Below are positions 37,205 to 48,910 of a DNA stretch of 64,000 nucleotides, piece by piece. The notes beneath the pieces are model-generated. The model was not told the origin of the DNA, did not search any database, and was given only the letters and a program-made list of their open reading frames with translations. Both the position numbers and the translations under genes were made by a program. Origin of the DNA: Serripes groenlandicus (lineage: Eukaryota; Mollusca; Bivalvia; Cardiida; Cardiidae); NCBI GenBank assembly GCA_031761405.1, contig JASEVX010000117.1, positions 1 through 64,000 of the forward strand. Reading direction: 5' to 3'. The stretch's first letter is position 1. Each line of letters starts with the position of its first letter.

Positions 37205-38495
37205 TGTTTGTCAACGTATATTTCGTTTAACAAAATTGACGTGTTGACGAACTTTACGTAGCCCTTCTGAATGACTGATGGCCATGAAAGTTAAAAAAGG
37301 GCTTAATTTGCATTGAATACGTCCAGATACATTATCTTAAAGACAGAAATAAAGTTTTTAGAAAAATAATTTTTTCGTCAATTCGTCAACAAAATTGACG
37401 TGTTGATGAATTGACGAACTTGACAAAGCATTCTGAATGACTGATGGCCATGACATTTGATATAGGGCCTAATTTGCATTCAATACGTCCAGATACATTA
37501 TCCAAAGGAAAAAGATAAAGTTTTTAGAATTTTTTTTTTTTCGTCAACTAAATTGACGAACTTCACGAAGGTCTTCTGATTGACTGATCGCCATGAAACA
37601 CGAAATAGCGTCTAATTTGCATTCAATACGTCCAGATACTTCTCTAAAGGAAAGAAATAAAGTTTTTAGAAAAATAATTTTTTCGTCAATTTCGTCAACT
37701 TTATTGACAAGTTGACGAATTGACGAACTTGAAGAAGCTCTTCTGATTGACTGATCGCCATGAAACATGAAATAGGGCCTAATTTGCATTCAATACGTCC
37801 AGATACATTATCTAAAGGAAAGAAATAAAGTTTTTAGAAAAACAATTTTTTCGTCAATTTCGTCAACTTTATTGACAAGTTGACGAATTGACGAACTTGA
37901 AGAAGCTCTTCTGATTGACTGATGCCATGAAACAGGGCCTAATTTGCATTCAATACGTCCAGATACTTATCTAAAGGAAAGAAATAAAGTTTTTAGAAAA
38001 ATATTTTTTCGTCAATTTCGTCAACTTTATTGACAAGTTGACGAATTGACGAACTTGAAGAAGCTCTTCTGATTGACTGATCGCCATGAAACATGAAATA
38101 GGGCCTAGTTTGCATTCAATACGTCCAGATACTCATCTAAAGGAAAGAAATAAAGTTTTTAGAACTTGACAAAGCTCTGCTGAATGACTGATCGCCATGA
38201 AATTTGAAATAGGGCCTAATTTGTATTCAATACATCCAGATACTTATCTAAAGGAAAGAAATAAAGTTTTTAGAAAAATATTTTTTACGTCAATTTCGTC
38301 AACAAAATTGACGAGTTGACGAATTGTCGAAGCTCTTCTGATTGACTGATAGCCATGAAACACGAAATAGGGTCCAATTTGCATTTATTCGTCCAGAAAC
38401 ATCATCTTAAAGAAAGAAATAAAGTTTTTAGAAAAAATGTCACAGTTCGTCACTCGTCAATTCGTCACTCGTCAACCTAACTTCACGGACCTATA
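37205..38495 (+). repeat. Right tandem-repeat arm
   Basis: Landmark AAAGTTTTTAG at about 37351, 37517, 37659, 37827, 37986, 38152, 38263 and 38421 (spacings 166, 142, 168, 159, 166, 111, 158). The short 111 bp spacing is an internally deleted unit. Confidence 0.88.
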
Positions 38496-38554
38496 CAAAT
38501 GTCACAGTTCGTCACTCGTCAATTCGTCACTCGTCAACCTAACTTCACGGACCT
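38496..38554 (+). repeat. Duplicated terminal block of the foldback arm
   Basis: After the first GGACCTA end, TACAAATGTCACAGTTCGTC...CTTCACGGACCT repeats the terminal block once more. The outer copy ends GGACCTC, not GGACCTA, so the first is the likelier element end. Confidence 0.75.
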
Positions 38555-38959
38555 CATATTACAGTATAATTCTAGAAGCTGTAAAAAACAACGTTAATCC
38601 AACTATGCAATAGGCATGGCCGTAACGTGACCCGTTTTATTTCTAAATGCAGCATGTCATCGCTTGGCGATTTTGGTCATTCTTATTGAATAGACGACAA
38701 TGTGTCATCGGTTCCCATAGAGTAATTAAGTTGTCTCTGCTTCCTTCCGTTATGAATACTTCGCTGTTTTCACGATTTCATCCGATTTCTTGGATTCGTA
38801 CCCGGTTTTGCATGTTTCGTTCGAGATGAACGATTCGTACCAACTGGTGTTTGCTCTTTGCTCTTGGGGAACTGACTTGCCCATTTTCTTTTGTTTATTT
38901 TTCAGTTTTCTACTGGCATGTTCAAAACCATTAAAGTGACATTACAAACAAACAAAACA
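38555..38959. other. Short gap, nothing recognised
   Basis: Slightly more GC than its surroundings; a 60-codon frame at 38647-38829 has no recognisable content. Confidence 0.35.
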
Positions 38960-40290
38960 GACTTAATAATTCTTGCTATATGTTGACTATACATGTGAAC
39001 TTTCATAATGCTCAATCTTGACCATACATATTTTTCTTTTCTTTTTTAATTACTTCGTATTTTTCGTTTATATACTCCCGTTTTTGCTATCAAACTTCTG
39101 CTAAACTGGAAGGAGAATAGACTTCCCCCTCACCTTCAAAAGCTTGTGTCACACTTAACTTATAACTAGAGGCAATAAACCTTGATATATGTTAATATTT
39201 AAGCACGTATGTTTGTTTTTCATCTAATGGATCTAGTTAGAGGATTTAAAACAGTTTATTGGTAAAAAAAAAAACACTTAAGAAACTTCAGCTTGTATGA
39301 CACATTATAGTTGCAGGACTAAACTTGTCATTTCACGACTAAACTTCACATGCTGAATATCACATAGATCGTAGAATATAAAACGTTTAATCCCTACGTC
39401 AATATTGACCCTATCTGCTCTTGGTAACCTTTTTATATAGGCTATGGTAGGTAGATGAGCAGTATAGGTACATCTTGGCCTTCTTGTTAAAATTAAGGGA
39501 CATTTGGCCTTCTTGTTCGACATATTTACATCCTGTCTGCTTGCACAGGTTATATAAATGTACTGAACTGCATATGCTTCCTTTAAGTCATGCTTCAAAA
39601 TCATAAAATCATGCGCGGCGTCTTTGATGCTTTGCATCAAAATTCTTCTTGTAAATATTGGACTACATTTCAACATTGGTTAATGTATGCTATAATTAGG
39701 ATGCCAAGCTAATATCATTTTGAGAAAAAGAGAAAAATCTTCAGCGATTTAACCCTTATATCATTGTTTTGAAAGTAGATTGCTGCAAAGGTGTCCAATG
39801 TTGACTTTAATAGGGGAAAGGTAAAATGACGTGCTATTGCATGCAAATCCTAAATTGTCTGTTTTGTGGTTTTATTGATAAATAATAAAATTCAAATATT
39901 CTGACAAACATCTTGAAAAGTGTATGTGGAATTCACAAATCTTATAATTATTCCTTAATTAAGGCACTGTATACATACTATTGGCAAGATTACTCATTTC
40001 CATTACTGTTTATGATCAATAATTAGTTGGCTGTGTGTTTGGTCAACCTTCTTTGGAATGGAGATTGATCATAAACAATGAAAGTCTTCAATTATCATTC
40101 ACTTCGTTGACAAAACAATGCAAGTTATGATACATTTTCACTTGACCCCACCCCTGATGTTCAAATATGCCCCTCAGTTGATAACTGTTTATTTAACTAC
40201 TATAATGTTAGTGTTATGAATAACTGCAGTATGGATATCCGGCGTCATTGATGCGTTGCATCAACTTTCTCTTGTATCTATATATATATA
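38960..40290 (-). repeat. Dispersed repeat, inverted relative to 47040-48910
   Basis: Reverse complement of 39770-40290 matches 47040-47340 (GTTGATGC-A-GCATCAA, GTCGCCGG, AATTCCACATACA, TATCAATAAAAC). Reverse complement of 38960-39670 matches 48440-48910 (TTTGATGC-AAGCATCAAAGACGCC, GAAGCATGACTTAAAGGAAGC, CAGTTCAGTACAT, CAGACAGGATGTAAA, AAGAAGGCCAAGAT). The 123-codon minus-strand frame at 39676-39305 lies inside and is not kept open in the other copy. Confidence 0.75.
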
Positions 40291-40301
40291 TATATATAAA
40301 T
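40282..40301 (+). repeat. (TA)n run
   Basis: About 20 bp of TA directly next to the end of the dispersed repeat. Confidence 0.8.
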
Positions 40302-41110
40302 GAGCCGTGTATGTTCGTCCTTAGCAAATTGCGTTGCCTTGTGTAAAACTTAATAATTTTCACCAAGCCTTTGCGACTAACCAATTATTTAATAGTTACG
40401 TCTCGTTCAGGAAACCATACTGATACGTTCAACATCTATCAATATCATCTTACATATCGTCAATATACATAAACACATATATATTTATAAATATTAATTT
40501 TAACTCTTGGGCGTTGCCAATGTGGCGTGAAATGCCAATTTTATCAACACAAAATGTAAAGAGGAGCACGAGAACTTCTCAACACTTTTAGTACACTATG
40601 TCTTTGTTTTATTCTGCAGGTAATGATTTTGATGATGCAACCATTATCGAATTTTATTTATATAGATATAATGTGCGTTTTCCTGAAACATGACAATAAC
40701 AGTGGAGTAATCAGGCGCGACATGTGAACCTAATCTTAACAACATGGGAAGATGAGCACGAGAACATTTTCGATACACCCGTTTAAAACATCGTCCTACA
40801 AAAAAAAGGTCATTTATGCTGAAAATAATGCCTTTAACAATGCAACCATAATATAATTGTATCTATACGTGTCTCTTCTTATTTGAGTGGACTATATCAT
40901 TAATATAAAGTGTTAAACCGGTTTCCTCTTGCAGACGCGTTTTTCCCGCACAGCATCAAACGACATCTAAAAACCTTGCGGCATTATGAGCATTTTCTCC
41001 TTTTGCCATATTTTAAACTCTATTATTTGAAATCATTTTTACATATTGTCCATACTTCTGTTTAGGTGTTTTAAAGGTCGTCTGTTGCCGATGTGTCGTA
41101 AGTGAGAAGG
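40302..41110. other. Gene-less stretch
   Basis: AT-rich; a palindromic family piece at about 40975-41100 (GAGCATTTTCTCCTTTTGCC, GGTCGTCTGTTGCCGATGTGTC). Confidence 0.45.
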
Positions 41111-41147
41111 GGGGTTACGATTCATCGGCATCAGAAAACACAGCATA

Positions 41148-41477
41148 TTGGTATATCGACGAATTGTAGACGCCCAGGCTAGCCTATGTATTCGACAGAC
41201 TCTTAACAGGTCACTTACAGAAACATTAACACAAAAGCTATTCTGTGCATTCGTAGCTTTTCGAAAGGCCTTTGACTTCCTAGTTATCATATTGATGGCA
41301 TTTTTTAAAAATGTTATTAAGAATATGTATAGCGGTATTAAATCATGCCTGCTACTTAACAACAATACGACGGACTTTTTTCCATGTTATAGGGGTGTAA
41401 GAAAAGGTGAAACTATTTTACATTCATTTGTCTTCAAGCAAACAGATCAACATCTGATATACGAAGAGCCAGAGTGA
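41148..41477 (+). pseudogene. LINE reverse transcriptase palm fragment
   Basis: A 109-codon open stretch with reverse transcriptase motif A in the form LFCAFVAFRKAFDF (codons 31-44), then NVIKNMYSGIKSCLLLNN and DFFPCYRGVRKGE, the block just before the template-grip GVRQG motif. The catalytic Asp of motif A is replaced by Ala at codon 37, so it cannot be active. No YADD box follows. Different LINE lineage from 12239, where the surviving part is the complementary half of the palm. Confidence 0.8.
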
Positions 41478-41590
41478 AGAGTTGATCCATGGACGCTTGT
41501 TGATTGGTCTATTCCCCGGATCAATTACCTACTGACTGTGATTGGCTATTGCTAATATTAAACAACACGTGGATCTCCTATTGTGGTATA
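41445..41590 (+). repeat. Dispersed repeat copy a
   Basis: GATCAACATCTG-ATACGAAGAGCC-GA-TGAAG, then CTAATATTAAACA; matches 43490-43620. Overlaps the end of the RT fragment, so it may be part of that LINE. Confidence 0.55.
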
Positions 41591-41794
41591 TAATTAGTCC
41601 GATAGGACATCGAGGCCACACTCAACTGCTGACATGATGGGACCTAGACGTTTAACGTTGCCGCTGATAATTGTGAGACACTTTTATTTTAAATATTATT
41701 GATTATTTACAATGTGTCTAAATTGCCACAACTCACAGAAACTGGGAGACCGCAATTATAGCGAAATGAAAGAATGCAATTGTTGTTTACTGAA

Positions 41795-41880
41795 ACTATT
41801 AGAAAGACAGAAATAAACGCCGAGATATAGATGAAAAAAATGTTGAAAGCGGCGTAAAACACCAAAGACTAAATCAAGGG
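41795..41880 (+). mobile_element. SINE 3' domain fragment
   Basis: AAACGCCGAGATATAGATGAAAAAAATGTTGAAAGCGGCGTAAAACACCAAAG is the same 3' domain as in the array SINE, in plus orientation, with head missing. Confidence 0.6.
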
Positions 41881-42751
41881 ATATATTCCTCACAAATAAG
41901 ATCGGTGAAATTATGTAGCCTATTGTAGATCTTTTGCCATCTTTGTTTTAAATTCGGACAATTTTCCTTATTTTCGCAAGTATGTTTTCAAAGTTTGCTG
42001 CATGTGGTAAATGTTTTATCAATCGATTACAAATCTAAGGTAATGTGGGTAATGGATAAGTTACCCATTGTTATTATTGTTGCATCGTGTTCTGACGCCT
42101 GTACTGTGCAGCCGACGACTTCCGAAAACATTGTGTTTAAAAGGAGTAAATGCTCATAATGAGCAGTTTCTCCATTTGTAGAAATACTTTCAATTATATT
42201 CTAAAACTTCTAATATCATAAATAGAGATTATTATGTTTCTGAAGCGATACGTCGGTTTGTATTGTACTAAGAGGGTCGTGGACGAATGTATATCTCACT
42301 AGACCAATCAAAAAGCATATTCATACAATTCTGACATAAAGTTTATTTTGAATTGACAGATAAATTATCAATAAAGTAACACAATTCTATTTTAGTTACC
42401 TTCTTTTGAAATGTGATTTGTCAATTCACAAAATGAACGACTTAAATCATCAATTATAATTTCATTTTTGATTTAAGATGAGGTATTTGCACTGTTTTTC
42501 CCATCACATAGCTTATTGAATAATTGAATAATTTTGTCCACAAATAATACAACTTCTTAGCCATTTTATTTTCACACTGGTGATGTGACCCCTTTCAAAC
42601 CTCGTTCAGCATAGCTTGGAATAAAAAGGTAGTCTTATTTTTAATTCACTGTATAAACAACTTAACACCACATTACTATGTTGTATTAAACAATCATTTG
42701 TCGGCGACTGTAAGCTTATAAACAATCGTTAAAGTATTGATGTTGGAATAG

Positions 42752-42960
42752 TTATAACCATCTCCCACTATTTTGACAACATTTATACAAAACATATATC
42801 GAAAATCTGTAACTTGAAAGTATAATAATTCAACAGAGTTGAAACATTATGGAGAAGGAGATAATGCTCACTATGAACAATTGCTCATTTCGCTACACTG
42901 TAATCAAAAGTCGTCTGCATGAAATGCGTAAGAATGCGTCTGCAGATGGGAAAGGGTTAA
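42752..42960. mobile_element. Palindromic MITE, second likely full copy
   Basis: Begins near TAACCATCTCCCA and ends GATGGGAAAGGGTTAA (TTAA 42957-42960), with AAACATTATGGAGAAGGAGA / GCTCATTTCGCTACACTGTA inside and GTCTGCATGAAATGCG near the end. The left TTAA is degraded. Confidence 0.5.
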
Positions 42961-43489
42961 TGCTGTTCTTTTTACTATGATATTTTATTTCTATTTTTAC
43001 AGTAGCAAATTGTAATTAATACAATATTCAAATTTAAGTTGCATATTTTGAAAATGTTTACATAAAGTACAGATTCCAAGTAATTTAAACATAGTTTACC
43101 CACCCTCCTGACAAGTTAGCCTTTTGTGTTTATTATTGAACGTGTACTGAAAAATGTCAGCCAGTTTATTATTAATATTTTTAGCCGTATATTCGTAAAA
43201 ATAAACAATGCAATACAAGTATATTGTGTTGTATAAAACAAACAATATGTTTATAACATAGAAGACACATACAAACGGAGATTTAAATTTGTACAGAAGA
43301 CTTGACAACTATTTAACAACATGAGCGTTAATGGGAAAACTGAAATAATGACGAATTATGACATCAATTGAAGTTTTAATAGAAGTTAAATAGTTGATCC
43401 CTAATCAAAAACAAGACCACCACATCATTATGTGGAATATTCTAGTGTTTCTACTGTTCTCTTTGTTTAACTACATCAAACAGAGAAGT

Positions 43490-43620
43490 TTTGATCAACA
43501 TCTGGGATGCGAAGAGCCGGAATGAAGCTACTATCAGTCCATTGAAAAGTGTTGATTTGTCTATGCCACAGTAAGTTATCAGCTGACTACGAATTACTAA
43601 TATTAAACACCAAGTATATA
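43490..43620 (+). repeat. Dispersed repeat copy b
   Basis: Counterpart of 41445-41590, lacking the RT code upstream. Confidence 0.55.
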
Positions 43621-43744
43621 TACATTGTCCCTGGCAGCCATATATTTCTAACAAAATGCATAGAAACTTGAGGGGGTATCTTAGGAACATTTCTGCAACA
43701 TAAATCATAAATTCGTACAAAGCAGATTCAGAGTAGAATAATTT

Positions 43745-44110
43745 GATTTAGAAAGTTTTAACCCCCTTTCTGAATCCGCCGGTTGGCAATTTTTCAACCA
43801 ATCGATAAGGCTTGAACAGACTTCGTAGATTTGAGTAAGGAACAGTTTTAACAAATTATATCAAACTAAGACAAACTCTTTCAGGAATTTTTCATTTATA
43901 TATTTGTTATTTTACCCTTTATTCTGATTTCGACTGGTGGCTATGTTTTCAACCAAATAATATGGATTGGACACATTATGTAGAGGGTTTCTTTTTATAA
44001 ATTATCTTGACATCAGACTAGTTCTTTCATTGAAGCGAACTTTATAAAGTTTTGTCATTTTTCGCCTTTTGCCTTTGCAAACTGGCGACCATATTTTTCA
44101 ACTAATCCGT
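43745..44110 (+). repeat. Old monomers of the tandem-core element
   Basis: CAATTTTTCAACCAATCGATAAGGCTTGAACA, GGTGGCTATGTTTTCAACCAAATAATATGG and GGCGACCATATTTTTCAACTAATCC are three diverged monomers like those at 45345-46692. Ends are not visible. Confidence 0.55.
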
Positions 44111-44114
44111 ATTG

Positions 44115-44362
44115 TCGATGACGATAACCTCGTGGTTAAAGCATTCGCTTCTGGAGCGGGAGGTCGAAGGTTCGTATCCCTGTGGCGACTTTGGGTCCGT
44201 TCTGATATAGCCAATTGGTTAGCCGCCAGCTAGTTAAATAATGGTACCGAAAAGCTTGGCAAAAAGATGCCACTCGGAAAGAAAAATGTGTTCAGGACAA
44301 AGTCGTCTCAAAATTGAGAAATGGCTGGCATTGGGGTGACAATAAAATAAAAATAAAACAAC
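44115..44362 (+). mobile_element. tRNA-derived SINE, second family
   Basis: Head has A-box-like GTGGTTAAAGCATTCGC and B box GGTTCGTATCCC. The body contains AATGGTACCGAAAAGCTTGGC and CACTCGGAAAGAAAAATGTG, ending with an (AATAAA)n-type tail. Does not have the GTTGAAAGCGGCG 3' domain. Confidence 0.7.
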
Positions 44363-44537
44363 TTTACGTGACTTTACTATTGCGTCAAAATTTGACCATC
44401 AGGATCATTTTTGTCAAATAAAGTAGAAATAAGATGATCATATACAGGAGAGAAGAGTGATAATTTCAATAATATTGCTTCTAAATCAAATCATTAACAG
44501 TTGACACCCAATAACTCAAAGTCGAAAGGGACCCTCA

Positions 44538-44731
44538 AGAGCTCTAGATAAGGGGAGTTTTGCATGTTCTAATCTTAAATCCTTTTTTAACCTTATAACC
44601 CTATGTTGTGGGTACTCGAAAGAATCGTCTCATTGAGATTCTTTTGAGTACCCACATCATAGGATTTGGCTGGATGATTAGAGAGATATTGTGCGGAAAT
44701 GAGCTGTATACGGTTGCTTATCTGGAACTCT
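44538..44731. mobile_element. Short TIR element (AGAGCTCTAGATAAGG)
   Basis: Ends are AGAGCTCTAGATAAGG and, in complement, AGAGTTCCAGATAAG. Inside, GTGGGTACTCGAAAGAATC / GATTCTTTTGAGTACCCAC forms a strong hairpin. Related to 63830-63973. No ORF of its own; the 87-codon frame at 44608 crosses its end. Confidence 0.7.
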
Positions 44732-45249
44732 ACCGGGCGTCACCGTCACTGCCATCTTTCTGTCAGTCTTTAAATTACCTCCGAGTTATTCACATGCTCC
44801 TGAATCTCGGGATTTTTGTTATTTTTAATATTCAGCTTCGTATTTCATATATAACAAAGTATTTTTTTTGAAAAGCAAGTCAGTGATACAAATATATAAA
44901 TTTAATACCATAGCAGCAATTCTGATCGCTCATATGGAGAAATCAGAACTACTGTTTCGCTATTTTAAAATGACAGATCCGTTCCAGGATTTAATTCGAT
45001 ACATAAACGATAATTTTTCAATAAATGATAGAGGAATATCTTTGCCATTTATGTTATGGTTAGTTATTTTATGATTGGTTTAATATATGAATGGGTTTAG
45101 AATTAAGTTAAGTTCTTCACATAAAATGTATATTTAGTATTGATATAATCGATTTGATCGAAAACGTTTTCGATTTTTTTTAATCCTTGGATTCCAGTTA
45201 CGTCATCTCTGGTAAAAACCGTGAGCTATCAGACTTCTTCATTGACTTA
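44732..45249. other. Gene-less stretch
   Basis: AT-rich, nothing recognised. Confidence 0.4.
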
Positions 45250-45344
45250 AATTCAGACCGCCTCGGTGGTGTAGTGGTACAGCTTCCGCCTCGAGTGTGT
45301 GAGAAAGCGGGTTCGATTCCCAGCCGGGTCACATCTGAGACTTT
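45250..45344 (+). mobile_element. SINE head, split from 46693-46865
   Basis: tRNA-like: GGTGGTGTAGTGGTACAGC carries the A box (TGGTGTAGTGG) and GGGTTCGATTCCC the B box. The arms do not pair like a working tRNA (T stem ~3 bp), so it is a SINE head. It stops at GAGACTTT where the larger element begins. Confidence 0.7.
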
Positions 45345-46692
45345 AACAAGAGGGCCAAGATGGCCCTAAATCGATCACCTAATTGATAGTAAATTAGTAG
45401 CAAATATTTAACTGCAAATATCTGGAAATTTTTATCAGGGAGTGCAAATGAAACTGAAAGGAGTGGACACTTCTCAAAAAACAGCTTATCAGTAAAGGCC
45501 ATTTATATCTTGAAATCTAACAAGAACTTTAATAAGAATGGAATTATAACGTTTTTGTCATTTTGCACCGTTCCTGATGCCGCGTTGCTGCCCTGTTTTT
45601 CAACGAAATCAATATGGCTTCAACAGTTTATTTAGAGGGTCACTTAAGAAACATTTCTACCAAATTATCTTGCAAACGCACAAGTAGATTATGGAGGAAA
45701 AGGATTTTAAAATTTTGGTATTTTTCTCACTTTCTAATGCCGCAGCAACCAAAGTTCTCAATGGAATTTAAATCTTTGAACAATTTTGAAAGAGGACCAC
45801 CAAAGGAACATTCAAATTTTGTCATTTTGCCCATTTTCTGATGCCGCCTGACTGCCATGTTTTTCGACCAATCAGTATGGCTTGAACAATTTTAATAGAG
45901 GGTCACCCAAGGAACATTTCTACCAAATTATATTTGAATCTGACAGGCAGATTCGGAGGAGAAGATTTTTAAAGTTTGAACATTTTGTCCCCTTTCTTAT
46001 GCCGCAGCAACCAAAGTTCTCATTGGAATTTTAATTTTTGAACAAATTTGAAAGAGGACCATCAAAGGAACATTCCTGTGATGTTTTGTGGTAATTGGTC
46101 TATTGGAATGGTAGGAGATGGTTGTCATTTGTAGCTAAAAGTTCAATTTACCCTTTTGTGATGACGCCTGGTTGCTATGATTGTGTAACCAATCAAAACG
46201 GCTGAAACAAATTAAATAGAGGATCATTACAGTAAGATTCGTATTATATTTTCTTAAAATCAGACAAGCATTTGCATAAAAATGGAATTTTCAAATTTTG
46301 TCATTTTGCCCCTTTTTTTATGCCGCCTGACTGCCATGTTTTTCGACCAATCAGTATGGCTTGAACAATTTTTATAGAGGGTCACCCAATGAACATTTCT
46401 ACCACATTATATTTGAATCTGACAGACAGATTCGGAGGAGAAGATTTTTAAAGTTTGGACCTTTTGCCCTCTTTCTGATGCCGCAGCAACCAAAGTTCTC
46501 AATGGAATTTAAATCTTTGAACAACTTTGAAAGAGGCCAACCAGAGGAACAGTCCTGTGATGTTTCACGGAAATTGTCCTTGGAGTTTGGGAGGAGAGGA
46601 GATGATGTTTAAAGCTAAAAGTTAACGCCGGACGGACGACGGACAAAAAGTGATCAGAATAGCTCACCTTGAGCCTTCGGCTCAGGTGATCT
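45345..46692 (+). mobile_element. Tandem-core element with Helitron-like 3' end, copy A
   Basis: 5' end AACAAGAGGGCCAAG...GATCACCT; 3' end a hairpin AGCTCACC-TGAGCC-TTCG-GGCTCA-GGTGATCT (46661-46692). The core has alternating monomers around ATGCCGCCTGACTGCCATG / TTTTTCGACCAATCAGTATGG and ATGCCGCAGCAACCAAAG. No target duplication is seen: the SINE halves join at T/T. A 3' hairpin, lack of duplication, T/T site and no ORF fit non-autonomous Helitron/Helentron or the bivalve 'pearl' type elements; naming is inference. Confidence 0.75.
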
Positions 46693-46865
46693 TAAAATGG
46701 TAGTAATGCCTTTTCTTCATTGGCGCTCATAAGTGTGGGGTTAGCTTTACGACTGACTCGCTGGTGCTAGTAATAATTGACAAGTAGAACTGGTAATTTA
46801 GCAAGTAAACGCCGTGATTTAAATGAAAATGTTGATAGCGACGTAAATACACCATACACTCAAAC
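46693..46865 (+). mobile_element. SINE body, split from 45250-45344
   Basis: TTAAAATGGTAGTAATGCC..., then GTAAACGCCGTGATTTAAATGAAAATGTTGATAGCGACGTAAATACACC, the SINE 3' domain. Together with 45250-45344 it makes one ~268 bp SINE. Confidence 0.72.
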
Positions 46866-47039
46866 AAACAAAAATCAGATCATAAACCACAATATTTTCT
46901 CTGCAGATGCAAATTAGATAGCTGACTTAATGTGTTTTACCTTTTAAGATTGCGTATCTCTGAATTTATTATAACTTGGAATAGCCTTTTAAATCAGATA
47001 ATAAATCACAGTATGTTTTCTGCAGATGCACTTTAGATA

Positions 47040-47340
47040 GATAACAAGAGAAAGTTGATGCAAGGCATCAATGTCGCCGGAAAAGACTGCATTATTTGGT
47101 TTATTTTAACACACATGCATTCTTGACTTTCATTAGTCTAAACATACACATAATGTTTTCATTAAGATTTTTGAAATTCCACATACAAATTTCAGGATTT
47201 CCCTTGGTCAGGATTTCGTATTTTTTGTATTTGTCAATAAAACAAATACAGTTTGGGATTTAAATCTACATGCAATAAAAAGATATTTATCCCTTTCTAT
47301 GTCTGAAGCAACAATGAAAACCTTTAAACGTTTAAAACAT
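47040..47340 (+). repeat. Dispersed repeat, left part of second copy
   Basis: Counterpart of the inverted 39770-40290. Begins AACAAGAGAAAGTTGATGC and has the near-palindrome GTTGATGCAAGGCATCAATG. Confidence 0.65.
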
Positions 47341-48430
47341 TGAGAAAACTGTTAAATTGCTGAAGACATGAACTTCCAGATGTTAAAATTTATCCTCATA
47401 TGTTTAACAAGTAGACCACACTTGAAACACCATATCAGCTAAATTGTTTATATAAATCATTGATGCATACAATATATGTATGGCGCAAGAGAAATGCCAG
47501 TTGCGAGTCCCATTACTATTTAAAAGGTGGCAAGTATGAAATTCATTGGGTGCGAAAGACCAGATTGTCTTTATTTCTAAAATTATTGTTTATCAGAGTT
47601 TGTTTTTTTCCTAATTTGTTTCAAGCCAAATAAACATTTAATATCACATATAATGCATCATTTAAGTGTGTAATATTAGCTATCTAATTAGCTAATATTA
47701 GGTGTTTGAGCTTTCGAAATGTTGACCTCGTGTCAAGATCAAGTCGTTGTGACATCAAAGAAAGTGAATAAACAATCAGGCAAAGCTTTAGTGCATGTTT
47801 TATTCCAATGCATTCGAGAGAAAATAAGCATTTCTATATTATCTTTTATGTGAATTTTATATTTTGTTTTAAATACAATGATTTAGGTCAGTGTAGTGAA
47901 TTAACCAGTATGAACAGTTGTAAACAGTGACGTGTGCAAACAAAACAGATCTACGCAGTCGGTATGCGCAAGTCACGTGATCAACATTTTTCAGAGCATA
48001 TACTATATTTAGCTTAGAAACAGTTCCTATTTTAGATATACATGGATTAACATTATTAAATTAATTCTACACATATCAAGACATCTCTTTGAACATGAAA
48101 ATAGCATTTAGTAAGTTAAAATTGCTAATAAAAGGAAAATTCGCCGTGATATTTATCTCGATATAGACACATAACAGTCTGTAGCAAGTCTAACAGGGAC
48201 TCTTTTGTTTTCGTTAATAAGACAAAAAAAGCATAAATGCGAGTCAAAATAAAGAAACTGCAAATACTTAAAACATCGGATTATTTATTTCATTTTAGAT
48301 GTGTCATAACAAAGTGTTTTTAAACAAACACAATTGTAATATGTTCAAGACATTTAAAAAAAAAAAATCTAATAATAACTCTTCCTCCCATGTCATTTCC
48401 GAAAAGCTATTAAAAAATAAAAGTCGCGGG
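47341..48430. other. Extra ~1.1 kb inside the dispersed repeat
   Basis: Absent (or nearly so, ~90 bp) between the matching parts at 39680-39770. Holds a perfect small palindrome AATATTAGCT-ATCTAATT-AGCTAATATT near 47675-47702; no gene. Confidence 0.45.
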
Positions 48431-48910
48431 CTTCTGCCCGGCGACCTAACAATAGAAATTTTGATGCCAAGCATCAAAGACGCCACACATAATTTTGAAG
48501 CATGACTTAAAGGAAGCAGATGCAGTTCAGTACATCCAAATAACATGTGCAAACAGACAGGATGTAAAGATTTTTAGCACGAAGTTCAAATGTCCCTTTT
48601 TTAAACAAGAAGGCCAAGATATGCCTATATAGCTCACCTGGTTACCATAGTCTGTAATAAAAGGTTATCAATAGCAGAAAGGGTCAATTTTGACGTAGGG
48701 ATTAGCATTTTATATTCTACAACTATGGGAAATGTGAAAGCATATTCTCCTTCCAGATAAGCAGAAGTATGATAACAAAAACGGGAATATATCAATCAAA
48801 AATACAAAGTAATTTTAACAAGTTTAAAGATATTTAGTATCAAAATTGAGCATTTATGAAATTAAAAGAAAGAGTTCACAAGTATAGTCAACATATAGCA
48901 AGAATATAAT
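48431..48910 (+). repeat. Dispersed repeat, right part of second copy
   Basis: Counterpart of the inverted 38960-39670; contains CGGGCTTCTGCCCG hairpin and AACAAGAAGGCCAAGATATG...AGCTCACCTGG, which resembles the 5' end of the tandem-core element. Confidence 0.7.

Larger units (their letters stand above)
41881..43740. other. Gene-less, with palindromic elements
   Basis: No gene. A palindromic family copy at about 42110-42185 (AACATTGTGTTTAAAAGGAG, TCATAATGAGCAGTTTCTCC) and another listed separately. A 70-codon minus frame at 43308-43096 is hydrophobic but AT-driven. Confidence 0.45.

Noticed and set aside
39305..39676. 123-codon minus-strand frame
   Set aside because: Lies in a dispersed repeat and is broken in the copy at 48440-48660.
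45250..45330. Functional tRNA gene
   Set aside because: Good boxes but a weak T stem and poor acceptor pairing; it is the head of a SINE split by an insertion.
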